A stretch of 64,000 nucleotides of DNA, from NCBI RefSeq assembly GCF_002443255.2, contig NW_019211455.1, positions 10,510,503 through 10,574,502 of the forward strand. The letters are read 5' to 3'. This DNA comes from Varroa destructor (Eukaryota; Arthropoda; Arachnida; Mesostigmata; Varroidae). The position numbers and the translations under genes were made by a program. The notes beneath the pieces are model-generated. The model was not told where the DNA came from. It searched no databases and saw nothing but the letters and a program-made list of their open reading frames with translations. This document shows positions 1 through 11,742 of the stretch, piece by piece; positions within the stretch are counted from its first letter, which is position 1; the number at the start of each line of letters is the position of its first letter.

Positions 1-178
1 GTGGGCGAGCACCTACCCGCTATCGCTAACCTATAGGTAAATCAGAATCAGGTTTTATTCAGAGTATGGTGTTTACAACTTATCCAGACTCTGATACTTC
101 AGTTGAGACTGTAATAAGATTTTGATTCCTTGATCGTTTTTTACGAGCCACATGTAACTCATATTTTTCGTTCTACAG

Positions 179-1266
179 GCCAAAAATCTTCTTCAGCTTT
201 TAGCGTCGGAATCAAATGTTACCCCGTGGCGCAGTACTTCTTGGGGGTTTTCGCTTCCACCTTCGCCAGCTGTGATGGCGCGTCTTGTCTCTACGTCTGA
301 AGACGGACTTCGCATGATGGCGCGGCGATCGGGTCGTTTTCTGCGGGGTGTGAAAGCCAGCGGCGATGACGTTACCAGCGGGGATATTATCGACGTCGGC
401 GGAGATACCAAAGTCGCCATTGGATCAAGTACGAATAAACCAATATTGTTCTAAGCGTGTTATAAACATAAAATCGTATGTGCTTCTTTATCAGAATCAT
501 GTCATGCGGTTCTTGCAAATCAGGTCCGAAGGCTTTGATCGTACATTGTGAATGCTTACTATGAGTCCAAATCAATGCAACACTGTATAGGTTTTAGGCT
601 TAGTAAACTGATAAATAGTGAGTCTCTTTACCCTAATATTCGTCTTTTCGCCAGGAAGGTGAAACGACAATGTGCTAATTAATGCTAGATACCGTGAAGT
701 TTTTAAGTCTGCTTAATTAAGTCTTTTTTTTTTTACGTACGATACTACCATCAAGCATTGTATTAATTTTGATAGCTATTGACATCATTACTTAGTATAT
801 AACGCCTGAAATTTTCTTTATTCGACGCCAATATTAGTAACACCGAGCATTGCTCATCTAACCCAAGCACAAAGTTTCTCTAAAATGGATACAAACACAC
901 TACCCTAAAAATAGACGTGCGAGTTCATGTGAAAAAGATTCTTATAAACCTTTTATTGTATAATATTTCGTGTGGCCTATTTCAGAAGGATGCTTCTTCA
1001 AAGTATGTTCGTTCGGGACGCACAATCTTCAGAAGTGATCCTTTTCTACTTGCTTGAAAAATCGGCTATATATTTCGGAATTTCTTCTGGTGCCGCGACA
1101 GCGCGAGCGGCTTGCTGCTCTTCCCGAGTCAACTGCCGTTGGCCAAAACCAACTTTTAACGAGATCAGATCTCACACTTATTCAACCTTCAACTCGTTCT
1201 GACATGCTTTCTGGGGATTTCACCCGTCACTCCGAAAAGATACTCGTGTACCTCGTCTCCCAATAA
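179..1266 (+). CDS. 3'-terminal exons of an unidentified gene entering from the left (tentative)
   Basis: Not recognised. A long open segment follows a good 3' splice site (TTCTACAG, ending at 178) and is clearly richer in GC than its surroundings. Read in frame from 179 it gives a Ser/Arg-rich stretch and can be left through AA|GTACGA at 428. A 17-nt exon at 986-1002 (TTTCAG before, GTATGT after) then links in phase to an exon at 1102-1266 that ends in TAA; the predicted C-terminus reads ...HSEKILVYLVSQ. A poly(A) signal, AATAAA at 1262-1267, overlaps that stop codon. The phases agree across all three exons, which is the main support. The 179-428 segment has a second open frame that is shorter. 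The start of the gene lies outside the window. The 17-nt exon is the weakest part of the model. Confidence 0.35.
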
Positions 1267-2597
1267 ATATATTTCTCCTAGCAACAAAATATGCCGTGCT
1301 CTTTTTTACTCGTCGTTATATAATTGTAATCTGAGGCTAGGTTAGCGAGTACAGTAAGTTTTAGTCCATTGCGTTGAGGGGGGTACGGATCAGAACAAGG
1401 AAAACATGAAGCGAATTTCGCAGACAAAAGAAAACTGCCGTATGACATGCCATTGACATTATGGTAAAAATACCAGTTTTTGAGAATCTAATTTGTATAG
1501 GTTCATCAAAAACTAGAAATGAGTTGAATACTCATTTCGGAGCTTTTTATTACACGAGAAGCAGCAATTTTCGAGATATACTATGAACTATAACACGGAT
1601 CCCACTCCCTTAGAGAAACTCTTTCTAAAACCCCAAAACTAACTGGACTCGAACAACGCCTATATTCATGGTCAGTAATATTATTTATTTTTATATATGC
1701 CTATTCATATATTGGCAATATTCTCTTTCCGTTTCTAAGCTTGTATAATAACTAATGTGGTGTTGCAACGAGAAGTAATCCCGTTGCGGATCTTTTAGCT
1801 GCTCATACTTTATTTGAAATTACTTAATTTTAGGCTTCCTTTTTCTTTCCTTCTAACTGCCGCTCTTTCCTGTGCTCTTCATGAAGAATAAGGAACATCG
1901 GCACTTCATTTAGAAGTAAATGCGCTCAGGGTGCACATATCTAGCATTACAAACAGCTCGATATTCCGCGTACATTCGAGTGATCAGGATGTTTTTTTTT
2001 GAAAACATTTTTTGCCAATGTTAAGACGATCCGTTGATATGTAATTAAAAAAAAAAAACTATTTGCGTGGCACAGATCGACTTGATTTCAATCACGAGTG
2101 ATTTGGATAACATTTACGTTATTTAAGCACAACGGTATGTCGAACTACCGCGAATATCAAGATCACTAAGCTTCAACTGGAAGTTAAAGCTGGTATCTCG
2201 ATGGCTTTGGGGTCCTCGGTCGCTCGAGATGGCTTACGATAAAGCAATATGACACGCGGTTAAAATGTAGGTTTTATAATTTCTATGCTTGTTTCATACA
2301 TTTACTTGCATAATAACATGTATCACTTATGTGATACTAATATATAAAATTTGCTATAAACTTTTCTTTTGTTAAGTTTCAAAAGCGTTTGAAAGGCCAG
2401 TTTTTCTAGCACCGATTTATATAGCACTCTCAAGTGTAGTCTCAAAATAAAATCACCCATAGAGACACGATGCTGTGTAAATTTCCATTTCATCTTTCTA
2501 TTGACTCCTGCTGATCAAACAAATTAAAACCAACTTTCCAAGGAAAACTTGTCTAAAAACGCAAACAAGGCCTAGCATAAAAAAGTACTTTGGCATT
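1267..2597. other. intergenic, AT-rich
   Basis: No coding segment with convincing splice sites was seen on either strand. The stretch holds short A and T homopolymers (for example near 1990 and 2046) and nothing else that can be named. Confidence 0.5.
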
Positions 2598-2604
2598 TAT
2601 AAAA
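2598..2604 (+). promoter_or_regulatory. TATA box candidate
   Basis: TATAAAA lies 67 bases upstream of the ATG of the six-cysteine secreted protein gene. That fits a start of transcription near 2630 and a short 5' UTR. Confidence 0.45.
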
Positions 2605-2670
2605 GTGTAACAAGCCATTTGTCTAAACATTTTTAACACTGTTGTGTTTCTCGTCGTCGACATTGCGATA

Positions 2671-4153
2671 ATGTTCCCTAAGGTCGTTATGTGGATGTTG
2701 TCTGTAATAATAGCCATGTATCTGTCCACTGAACGAGTGTACTGTCTGAACGGACAAACTCTTTCGGACGAGTATAAGATGACCAATGTACCTGACTTTA
2801 ATTTTTGCAGTAGGTGTCTGTCATGAAACTTAATCCGGTATGTTAATGATTGCCAGTGTTAGAAACTAGCCTTGCGCGTATTCCTGTAAAAAGCCGTATG
2901 CATATTGTCAGCCACATCCTATAATCATCAGAACCATTGTGACAAGAAATGACTTCTTTGATTGTACTTGTGTTAGTTTATCATCTGAGTACGTATCAAG
3001 TCATCAGGATTAATTTCTGTGTTTTTGAATGCAAAAAAACCTTACAAAACCTAAATGACTTCCACCATAGATTGCCTGCCATATGCAATTTCAAAGGAGA
3101 AGACACGAGGATGAATTGGCGTTAGTGGCTTTCGAATGCTCAACCAGATCAGACCTTTGTACTTTTAGCGGCAACACTTTATTTGTAAATAAGAAGCCTT
3201 TGCAACTATATCCTCTAAACAAACAATGGACAATTATTCTGATGCTGGAGTACCTTTTATCGATTTAGATACTGAAGTCGATGCTATTTATTAGCTAACT
3301 CAGATTTTCAGTTTACAGTACGGATGTCGTTCGATTAGTTACGGATTGCACTCTTAGCTTTCTACCAAAGGATGTAAGTAAATATTGCGTACGCGTAGTT
3401 CGGATCTAAGAAACGTAAACAAAGGTCAACTCCAGAAGTTCACAATACGGATTAATGAATCCGAGTTGTTTATTATGGCCACAGACTTAAGTTTAGGTTG
3501 ACGTTATTTTACGTATCAAATGGAACTCAAAAAGCTAAGCGACACAGTGAAGACTGACATGTACATCTTCAAGAGAATGTTCAGTAAAGCAAAAACTTTA
3601 TCTACATACAGTTTCTGCATTCTACAAATTTTCAGTATACCGAAGAGTTCAGGACTACACTCTCCGAACTATTTGGTGGACTGTCACTTAGCGAGTGTCT
3701 CAGAATAATCTGTCAAAACAACAATTACGACGGATTCATGCTTGTAAGATATTAGTTTGTGTAGCTTTTGCAATAAACTGGAATAATGTTGTTTTTTTTT
3801 TATCGTTCCGTATGAACCTTGATCAGAATCATACTATGGTTAGTACCGTGTGCGAACCTTGCACTGTGTCTCTCCTAGCTTTGCGATATTTACAATGCCC
3901 TAGAGACAGTGTAGTTTCATTTGTCTGACTAATTAATGAATCATTTGGTAGCAGGCGGTCAATCACTAACATCCATCAGTAAACTCAACAATGAACTCGA
4001 AGTACCGAATAATGCAGTGCGGACTCTGTAACAACCTTTCAGTTACAAAACTGGATCGAAGAGCTCGACAAAAATTTACAACCGACCGCCCGATTCGTTG
4101 GTTGGAACTGCGTTGAGAAATACGAACACCTGTACGCTAGAGACATTGCGTAG
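2671..4153 (+). CDS. Secreted six-cysteine protein, microplusin/OBP-like (five small exons)
   Basis: Exons: 2671-2809, 3312-3373, 3636-3743, 3879-3908, 4043-4153. Phases match at every junction and give a 149-residue protein. The N-terminus (MFPKVVMWMLSVIIAMYL) is a typical signal peptide. The predicted mature part has cysteines spaced C-x12-C ... C-x4-C ... C ... C. The C-x12-C and C-x4-C spacings and the helical, Leu-rich character recall the tick microplusin family of antimicrobial, metal-binding peptides and the related odorant-binding-like proteins of Acari; this is an inference from memory of the family. The 30-nt exon 3879-3908 has a weak donor (ACA|GTGTAG) but supplies the fifth cysteine; skipping it keeps the frame and leaves an odd cysteine count. 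A TATA box lies 67 bases upstream. The gene is invisible as one ORF because no exon exceeds 139 bases. Confidence 0.6.
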
Positions 4154-6945
4154 TTTGCATTGTCGATCACGCCAGTGATTACGCGGCTTCCCATCTATTG
4201 TAGAGCGCAAAGTAAAGTAATTGAACAAATGAGCCCGTTATATTTGGTCGAAGGGCCTGCAATCTGTCTACTTATATATAGTTGTTTACGTTGCATAAAC
4301 GTTTCATCTGTCACATTCTAAGGACGAGGTTTTCCCAAATATAAACCCGGTCTTTTCGTTTACTCTTCGTGTATTACGCAATGCCAGTAAATGAAAATAC
4401 GTGCTTTAATTGTGATTGTTATAGAAATAGCTAACACTGCATAATCCTAATTAGTTACACTTATAGGCTCACAATAAAATCATTGCGTTAATTTGTTATC
4501 ATAGTCTATTTAGTTCACATTAAGAATGTACACTTTAAGGGCTAATTTGAAGTATTTTTTTTTATCTTTTAATTAAAGAATTTTCTATATGAGATGAGCA
4601 GAACACATTCTATATGTCTATAATAGGCGTCAATTACCGATTAGCCTTGGCTTCATTAGTGGAGCCCTCTGCGTTAGCATATTTCCAAGGTTTTACAAAT
4701 ATTCAATAGATTTTTCTTTGTCTGCGTTTACCTAATACGGCTATTGCAGTCCTGACATCGTAGAGTATACCGTAGTAGCTATTAAGCACGACCAATGCAA
4801 TTGTCACATTAATATTATAACTAAGGTAATAGTATAATATAATTAACGTGTGATTAAATAAAGAAACCCAACATGTACTTATCTGTTTTTGCTTGCTCGC
4901 AATTTCGTTCGCAAGAGTAAATAAAAAACACAAGTTTAAGTTTTGTGATATCATTGTAGGTGTACTTTCTTTTATTGCACGTACGCGGCAGGGTGTATTA
5001 AAATTGGTTGACACTAATCATTTTTGAAAAAAAAACGGTGTTTCAAGCCCGAATTGTAATATTGAGTGTAATATTTGCCACCGTGAGGAAAGCGGAGATC
5101 AGCAATGAACCTCTACCAAATATATTAGTAGAAAAAAACCTCATTCGTATTCGTTAATGATATATCAAGTATTTCCAATGAACAAAGAGAAGTGAATATT
5201 TCTATTTATTTAATGACATTGTAAACTACGCTTATTATTTATGTTTAATGATGAACTCAATGATAACGTTGCCTTTCGGCAGTATAGTACCGGTATTTAA
5301 TTAACGAGGTTGCTGTATTAAATGAGCAGATTAATTGATTTTCATTAAAGTATATTATATTGAATTGTTGCATTGAAGCGGTCAAGAACTAGATCTCTGC
5401 ACATATCGAGGTTCAGCTTTTGGTTATTCTGAGCTGGTCCAATTCTATTTTAATTTTCACACGCTCCATACGGTATTTTAAATACATTCAAGCAAAGTTT
5501 TACCACGATTAAAATGGCCACAATTTACGAATATTTGACTAAAGCTCCCACCCTAAAACATATATTACAAGTCAAAAAATGTGATTCACTGTTTTTTTAC
5601 TTGATCGTCCATTTTGTAAAGAATAACCTACGTTGATTTGATTTCATTAAAGAGCGAGTTCTCCCTGCAAACCATAGCGATTTCTCCTCCACCGCCTTTA
5701 GACAAAAAAACTGTAACAAGCGTGCGGACGCTCATAATAGGACAATTCCGTAGAATTATTCCACAGCGAATTTTTTTGCGAATTGGAATAAGGTTGCTAA
5801 AAGGTGCAATCAGGTTTGGGTCATAAATAATGGATGCAGAGAAGGTAGTGCGTGCGAGTAATGTCAAACAAAGTAAGATAAATAACAGATTTTTCTAACT
5901 GTAATATTTCGTTGAACTCGTTTGTTGATTCGAAAACATTTGATTTAACTGACCGCCAGTCAATGCGTTTTATTCAAATAGCCGACTCGTGTACATCTTC
6001 CAATTTTAGGATTAGCCTTCAGCATTCAAAAAATTAAATCCAGTTTGGTTTTTACACCATTTCTGATAGTGACAATATTCTTTGAAAAATACGTGCCACT
6101 AGAAGAATTAGTCTATTAGAAGACTGGAACTGAGTTGATTCGGACCCACTTTTGGCAAACTTCTTCTTTAACACCCACTTGGAAAAAGTAATCAACACAG
6201 AAATACGAAATATGTAGTTAACTAACCCAAGTTATCGTTTAGAACATCTCTAATAGTACTATGATGATGGTAGTACCATAAGCTGGACATGACAAACGGC
6301 TACTAGTTAGACTAGAATATTTGGTCCGTGCTTGGTGCTATTATTTTATTCCGTGATGCCCAGATTTAGGACTGAAACTTCGAGTATTAGATTCTTTTCA
6401 AGATGCTTTTTTCTCAGATACATGCGGTTCATCTGTGGTATGTATAAGGCTTATGATTTAACTGTAATATACGCAACCCAAACAACCAGACCCAAAAAAA
6501 CTAAGGACAGTTAAATATTGTGAACGTCAAGAATCCATCACAATAAAAGCCTTTACTGAAGAACCCAATGCTATTAGATTTTAAGGTCACAACATTTGCG
6601 GAACGCTGCGACTGAACAAACATATTTTGTCCCGGAAGATTTAAATGTTAGATCCATTAACATTTGTTAGCAGTTGATCAGCGTTATAATTCGCCGGCTA
6701 AAAAATAACCTATTTGAGTAAATGAATACGCAATTTGGGACAATCGTTGCCTCAAAGTTTGAAAAAAAAATTGGCAATTTCAGAGTTGTTGTTCTATATA
6801 TGTTAAAATAGCAAGAAAGTAAATCGTAGTAAACATTTAAACCTTTTGAGGTCTAAACTGACCGTTTTCAAACGGTCGGGAAATTTTCATTTCATCCTCT
6901 ATATTAGTTCACTCAAGAAAAATATTATTTTCTTCGTTAACTTAC
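4154..6945. other. intergenic, AT-rich
   Basis: Only low-confidence open stretches were found, for example on the minus strand near 4730-4840 and 5640-5735, each flanked by splice-like sites but not joinable to neighbours. A perfect 8-bp inverted repeat (GACCGTTT/AAACGGTC, 2-base loop) lies at 6860-6877. No RNA gene was recognised. Confidence 0.4.
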
Positions 6946-7590
6946 GCCAGCAAAGATAATGAGCTCAGCATACACAAAACATTGGAGTTCGTTCAGACGT
7001 AACGTTTCACAGCCGCTGAAGTGACTTGCCATAAGGGTGTTGACCTCTCTTGCCGCGACAGCTAGAAAATAATGTACCATAAACAACCAGATTTCAAAAT
7101 CTACTACGGGGCACCTGGGCCGCATCTTTATACTTGGCTGATGCAATCGTTTAAAAAAAAACAACTTCGAGCAGCGCCTCTTTCTTGTTACATAAATGTA
7201 TGTTGTAAACCTCTATTAGCTAGTAATGAGCTATGTTGGTCACGCAAATTTGGTGAGCCATAAAGAATGATCCGCACACAAGAGCCCAGGTAGTTTTGTG
7301 ATAAGTTAAAGAAGTTGATTTTTCACCCGATTAATTTTATGGTACTAATGAGCAGTTTTGTCGCCTGTTGATGTATCTATGACGGCACTTACTCCTGGTA
7401 GCTCCTATTTCGAGCGGCGAGAGTATCGAATGAGTCTGTTAAGCACGTTAGCTTTTACGACATTTAGCCTCCGGTCAAACTGAGCCACTTTCCGTCCCAA
7501 GAGCGTCACAAGGTTTGGTATTACCGTTGGCGGGACTGGAAGCAATTTTAGCCAATCTGGTGTAGCAATAAAGCTTTGAATATGCTCCAT
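6946..7590 (-). CDS. Candidate three-exon coding fragment, unidentified
   Basis: Not recognised. The strongest piece is 7061-6946, with acceptor TTTTCTAG and donor GGC|GTAAGT and 38 open codons including two cysteines (...FSGCETLRLNELQC...). Two pieces upstream fit in phase: 7590-7525, which starts with ATG (MEHIQSFIATPDW...) and leaves at ACG|GTAATA, and 7435-7393, entered after TTAACAG and left at GGA|GTAAGT. No signal peptide is seen and no exon downstream of 6946 was found, so the model is incomplete. It may be a gene with more exons to the left or an old pseudogene. Confidence 0.3.
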
Positions 7591-10133
7591 TTAAACAATG
7601 GTAGACGCTACATGGATATGCGGATATTACTACACTATTTAAGGCGAAATATGAAAGAAAGCATTAAAGATAACGACAAATGTTGCTTCGATATTATAAC
7701 CAATATGTTTTATTCGTTGTTAATTAATTCTCATCTCTTCTAGCCTTCTGCACCACTTTCTGCGTCATTATTTCCATTGTCTACAACCTCATCATTTGCT
7801 TTCATCGCTGCTCTCGTCATTACTATTGTTATTATTGCATTAAAAACTTTTAACCAGCAAGACGCATGGAACCCAGTAACGTAACATTGCGTAATGGAAA
7901 TCATTTACCTCGTTGCTCTCAGACCCTTTAAACTCGTGCATTTCCTCTGTCGTTTTTCTGTTCGCTGTGTCTATGTACTATGTTTCTATCTGACCGACTC
8001 AAAGCATATCAACTTTTTTGACGGTCGGTTTTTTCTCTCATCAATTGTTAACAGTCATTAGTTGTCGTGCATTTTAGGCTTGCATTCACGTTTGTCTTAT
8101 TTCATTCTCCATATGTTTGGTGCATCCTGGTCCTTATCTTCCTCATGTGTGTATAGTATGTATTGGTTCAGTTTCGGTTATATACAAAGATGATCCATAA
8201 TAATAATAATATCTTTATGATAATCGTAATAGTAAACTTATCGTATAGAGTAACGCATCAGTCCCTCTTCTGCGATGGTAGCGCAGGCGACTGTTAGAGT
8301 ATTACAGCTCCTTATTTATGGTCACTCTAATAATAATCATAATATTAATAGTCGTATCGGTATTAAAAAGCGAACGCATATCTGCAGTAATACTGAATTG
8401 TAATACTGGTCGTCGACCAGAGTGGGTAATGAGAATTCTTTAACATTTGGCCCAATGCAACACTTGAGTTTCGTTGCCGTACCTGCCATTGGGTGGTTGG
8501 GATCTAGAAAAGTAAGGGAAAATAGGAGCTGAAAAAGTACATTTTGTCGACAGCGTGTTCTATACAAAACTAGGCGAAAAATGGGAGGCTGCATTTGCTC
8601 TCATCGATAAAGCGATGTCGCATGAAGATAACTGAAGCTAGTTAACTATAAGCGACGAAGCATGCGGTTACAAATGATCTACAACGTGCATACAATTGAT
8701 AACGAAGTGATTAGAAAAATGTTATAAATTTAGTAATAGATATGCACATTCCATACAATAAATTCTGTTTGGAGTTTTTGAAATCCGTTTTTATGCGAAG
8801 GGAAGTGCAAGTCATTTTTCGTATCCTTCTACACCCAATGTAAGCGATAATTGCACGTAGAGGAAACAGGTAAATATAGCAACCGATGCAATAAAACACT
8901 TTCCAAAACCCACCGGACATGTATGTCTTCCTGGCTTTGTCAAGCTGGCATAGACATTATAGATACGTTACGATAGTGCGACGTCGATTGAAAAGCATTA
9001 ATCCCAATTTCTCTGCTACTGAACATCACAGCCCACACCGACTCAAGCTCGAACGCGCTCCTTGGTGTCGCATATAATAATATAATACATGGGTACATAT
9101 ATCTGGATGTATGGATTTTGTAGGATATACACCACTGCTTATAGGGTTCTTGTGCCATAAATGATCGTCAATATAATTACTAATATAACAGTATCATAAT
9201 AGGCAATAATTATCATCATTTTCATCATAATCGTCGATAGCATCTATTAGCATCTTGCTATATACGTACTGCTGTCCACTCAATTTATTAATCATATCGG
9301 GACATGAAAAATAATGGTAATTATAATAATCTATAACTATGTTAAAATCCTTAAGGAGAAGATCTTGCCAAAAATTGCAAGCTGAGCAGAGCGTGGCATA
9401 CATCACCTGTAGGATTTCTACATATTTTTTTGTGATTGTGTATATATATAGATATTACCATACACTGCCTACATACAAGGATAGGATCCGGGGTCGGAAC
9501 TGAACGATCTAGCGAGCAAAGCTTAGATAGTTTTACACACGAAGTAAAGCAGACTGTAATGCTATTTAAATTAGAGTAATAATTCACAATTATTGACTTA
9601 CTAGTTTCAACAAACAGAAAAGGAAGCTCACAGATAAACAATAGTATGTTTAATATGTGTGCAGTGTTTATCGGCAATACTTAGTAAAACGATAGTTATG
9701 TATTTTTACTGTTATTAGGTGGTTTGCAGTTTCTAAGAAAACTTCAAAATACGACGCTGGTTTAAACAGGCTGACTCCATAACAACAATTAGCATCGTGT
9801 AATTCACTTTACATTTAAGGTCGCTCTGTCTTGATAAGTTTAACGTATTTTCGTCCTTGCCGTTCCTGACCTCGGAAGTCCTGTGAGATTTTTGCACTCG
9901 AGTATTCTTGGTGCACGCCTTTAGCAAGCACCATTTCGTAGTTGTACCGCTTCACTAATAAATTGTAACAATAATGCTTCACATCATAGATATTCGAATA
10001 TTATTACTGCTATGATAATCGTACATATGCAAGTATCTGCACTCAGGGTCAATTAATATTGTAATTATTATTAATACTGCATCTGCTGTTAAGGTGCTGG
10101 ATTGCTTGAGGCGTGCTAAGGCACTATTGCACT
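7591..10133. other. intergenic, AT-rich with isolated exon-like ORFs
   Basis: Minus-strand open pieces with an acceptor or donor at one end occur near 8430-8510, 8945-9070, 9600-9675 and 9790-9910. They could not be linked into a gene model. ATA/AAT trinucleotide runs occur near 8200, 9190 and 9300. Confidence 0.35.
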
Positions 10134-10310
10134 ATGAATTTGATAAAGAACGTCCTCTTTTTTTTTGTTTCATTTTTATCATCATTTTCGGCGCTGTTGA
10201 CGTCAGCTTACGAATACTCTTCCAAGAAGAGAATCTTCTACAGTAAATCAGCTCTAGAGGAACCTTCAAAGAATGCGATTTCATTATTACTTGTAAAGAT
10301 AGAAGAGTGA
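10134..10310 (+). CDS. Possible small secreted peptide
   Basis: A 58-codon ORF starts with MNLIKNVLFFFVSFLSSF, a strong hydrophobic signal-peptide-like segment. It ends the hydrophobic run near LLTSA and then has a charged stretch with a Lys-Lys-Arg site, as in processed peptides. It may instead be the first exon of a longer gene, since GTAAAG (near 10296) and GTGAGG (near 10307) could serve as donors. No homology is recognised and no promoter motif is obvious. The poly-T tract inside the hydrophobic part could make such an ORF by chance. Confidence 0.25.
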   Translation: MNLIKNVLFFFVSFLSSFSALLTSAYEYSSKKRIFYSKSALEEPSKNAISLLLVKIEE

Positions 10311-10765
10311 GGTACCAAATATGAACGAACAAACGCTTCATAAGATCCAAAAGAGCCTGCAGAGAAGCTTTTTATATAAATGTAATGTAATCACTTAATT
10401 GATTATTTAATTACCCTCATAAACAAGTCCAGCATTAAATCGCGATTTAATGGTCAACTCGTGATGAATTAATGATACTGTTAATAGCTTCTAAAGATTC
10501 CTTAAATTGTTGACAAGTTTTATTTTTAATAGCTAATAATCTGCTCAGCCAGACTTAGGAGTTGACTAATATATTCCCCAACTGAGTTTGCTGTAGTCTG
10601 AGATTCCCTCTTACTTCATACTACGTAAATCAGGTTCGTCAATTAATCTTTCGCATGATATCTCCTGTCATCTAACTATCAGCTGATTTACGCCTGCGAT
10701 GTTACCCGGCAACACACACAGCCTCCTGTGTGCTTCTCTCCTGTTTTATGTCTAAAACGAGTTTT

Positions 10766-10865
10766 NNNNNNNNNNNNNNNNNNNNNNNNNNNNNNNNNNN
10801 NNNNNNNNNNNNNNNNNNNNNNNNNNNNNNNNNNNNNNNNNNNNNNNNNNNNNNNNNNNNNNNNN
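10766..10865. other. Assembly gap (100 N)
   Basis: Exactly one hundred N bases, the usual placeholder for a gap of unknown size. Any distance measured across it is unreliable. Confidence 0.98.
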
Positions 10866-11422
10866 TATATATAGAATTGGATCGGAAAATTATTTAAATG
10901 ACGCACATTATTTCTGCATAATAATAATAATAATGATCGTAATACTCCTTGTAGTACTTTTCTAAAATAAACTAGTAATACCATGCCTAAAAAGAGGCTA
11001 AGTCAACACTGGACAATGAAGCGCGTAAGAGGCTGCCATTGCTTCTTCTTATTTCGTCTATTGCTGGTCCGTTTCTAGAACGAATATACTAAATACAGAA
11101 GTACTTCGGTGAAGCCGTCTTTCCACAGTTCGCACTCCAAACTCTAACCGGTGCCTGGCGCCGTACACGTGGTTTTTATTCTCATCATACAAAGTGGAGT
11201 AAAAATCCTAACTTCTGACATAAACACAATTTGTAAGCAGTGTTATATTATTGTTATTCCCGGTATGTTCCTTGCTTGCCACGTACTCGGAATTGCACTA
11301 TACAGAAACCCCGCATTCTAAACCATAGATAAGGGGCCCACTTAGAGTATGTCATCATCGGAATTATCAATATCATTCAGTTTTCAGACAATGGTCCATT
11401 TCATATTTTTATAACACCTCGC

Positions 11423-11466
11423 TACTATATATATAAATATATATATATATATGTATATATATATCT
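11423..11466. repeat. AT microsatellite
   Basis: A run of TA dinucleotides with a few interruptions. It is simple-sequence DNA with no visible gene association. Confidence 0.8.
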
Positions 11467-11742
11467 AAATAATCTTCTGTACGCAGTATTTTTTTTCGTT
11501 GTGTGGCAAGCTTCATGATTGCCTGCCGTTATGTTAATGTGTGTATGCGTCTTTCTGTAAATTGTCAATAACTATCCGTATTTCTAATAAGAGATTTCTT
11601 GTTGGAACACAGTTTATCGTGAACACAGCTGATGAGGTTTTTCTGGTCGGCCAATATGTGGCATAGTCATTATGAAGCGTCATCAAGAGATACCTCGGTT
11701 TTTCCTTTTGGGAAAGAACGAGGGCGGTTGTATGTAGGCACT

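Noticed and set aside
4043..4153. Rab-like GTPase fragment
   Set aside because: The segment WIEELDKN...FVGWNC first looked like a decayed Rab core, but it joins in phase with four other exons into a secreted six-cysteine protein, which explains it better.
4703..5014. 103-codon minus-strand ORF
   Set aside because: It is AT-rich and low in complexity. Part of it has splice-like borders, but no neighbouring exon fits and no family is recognised.
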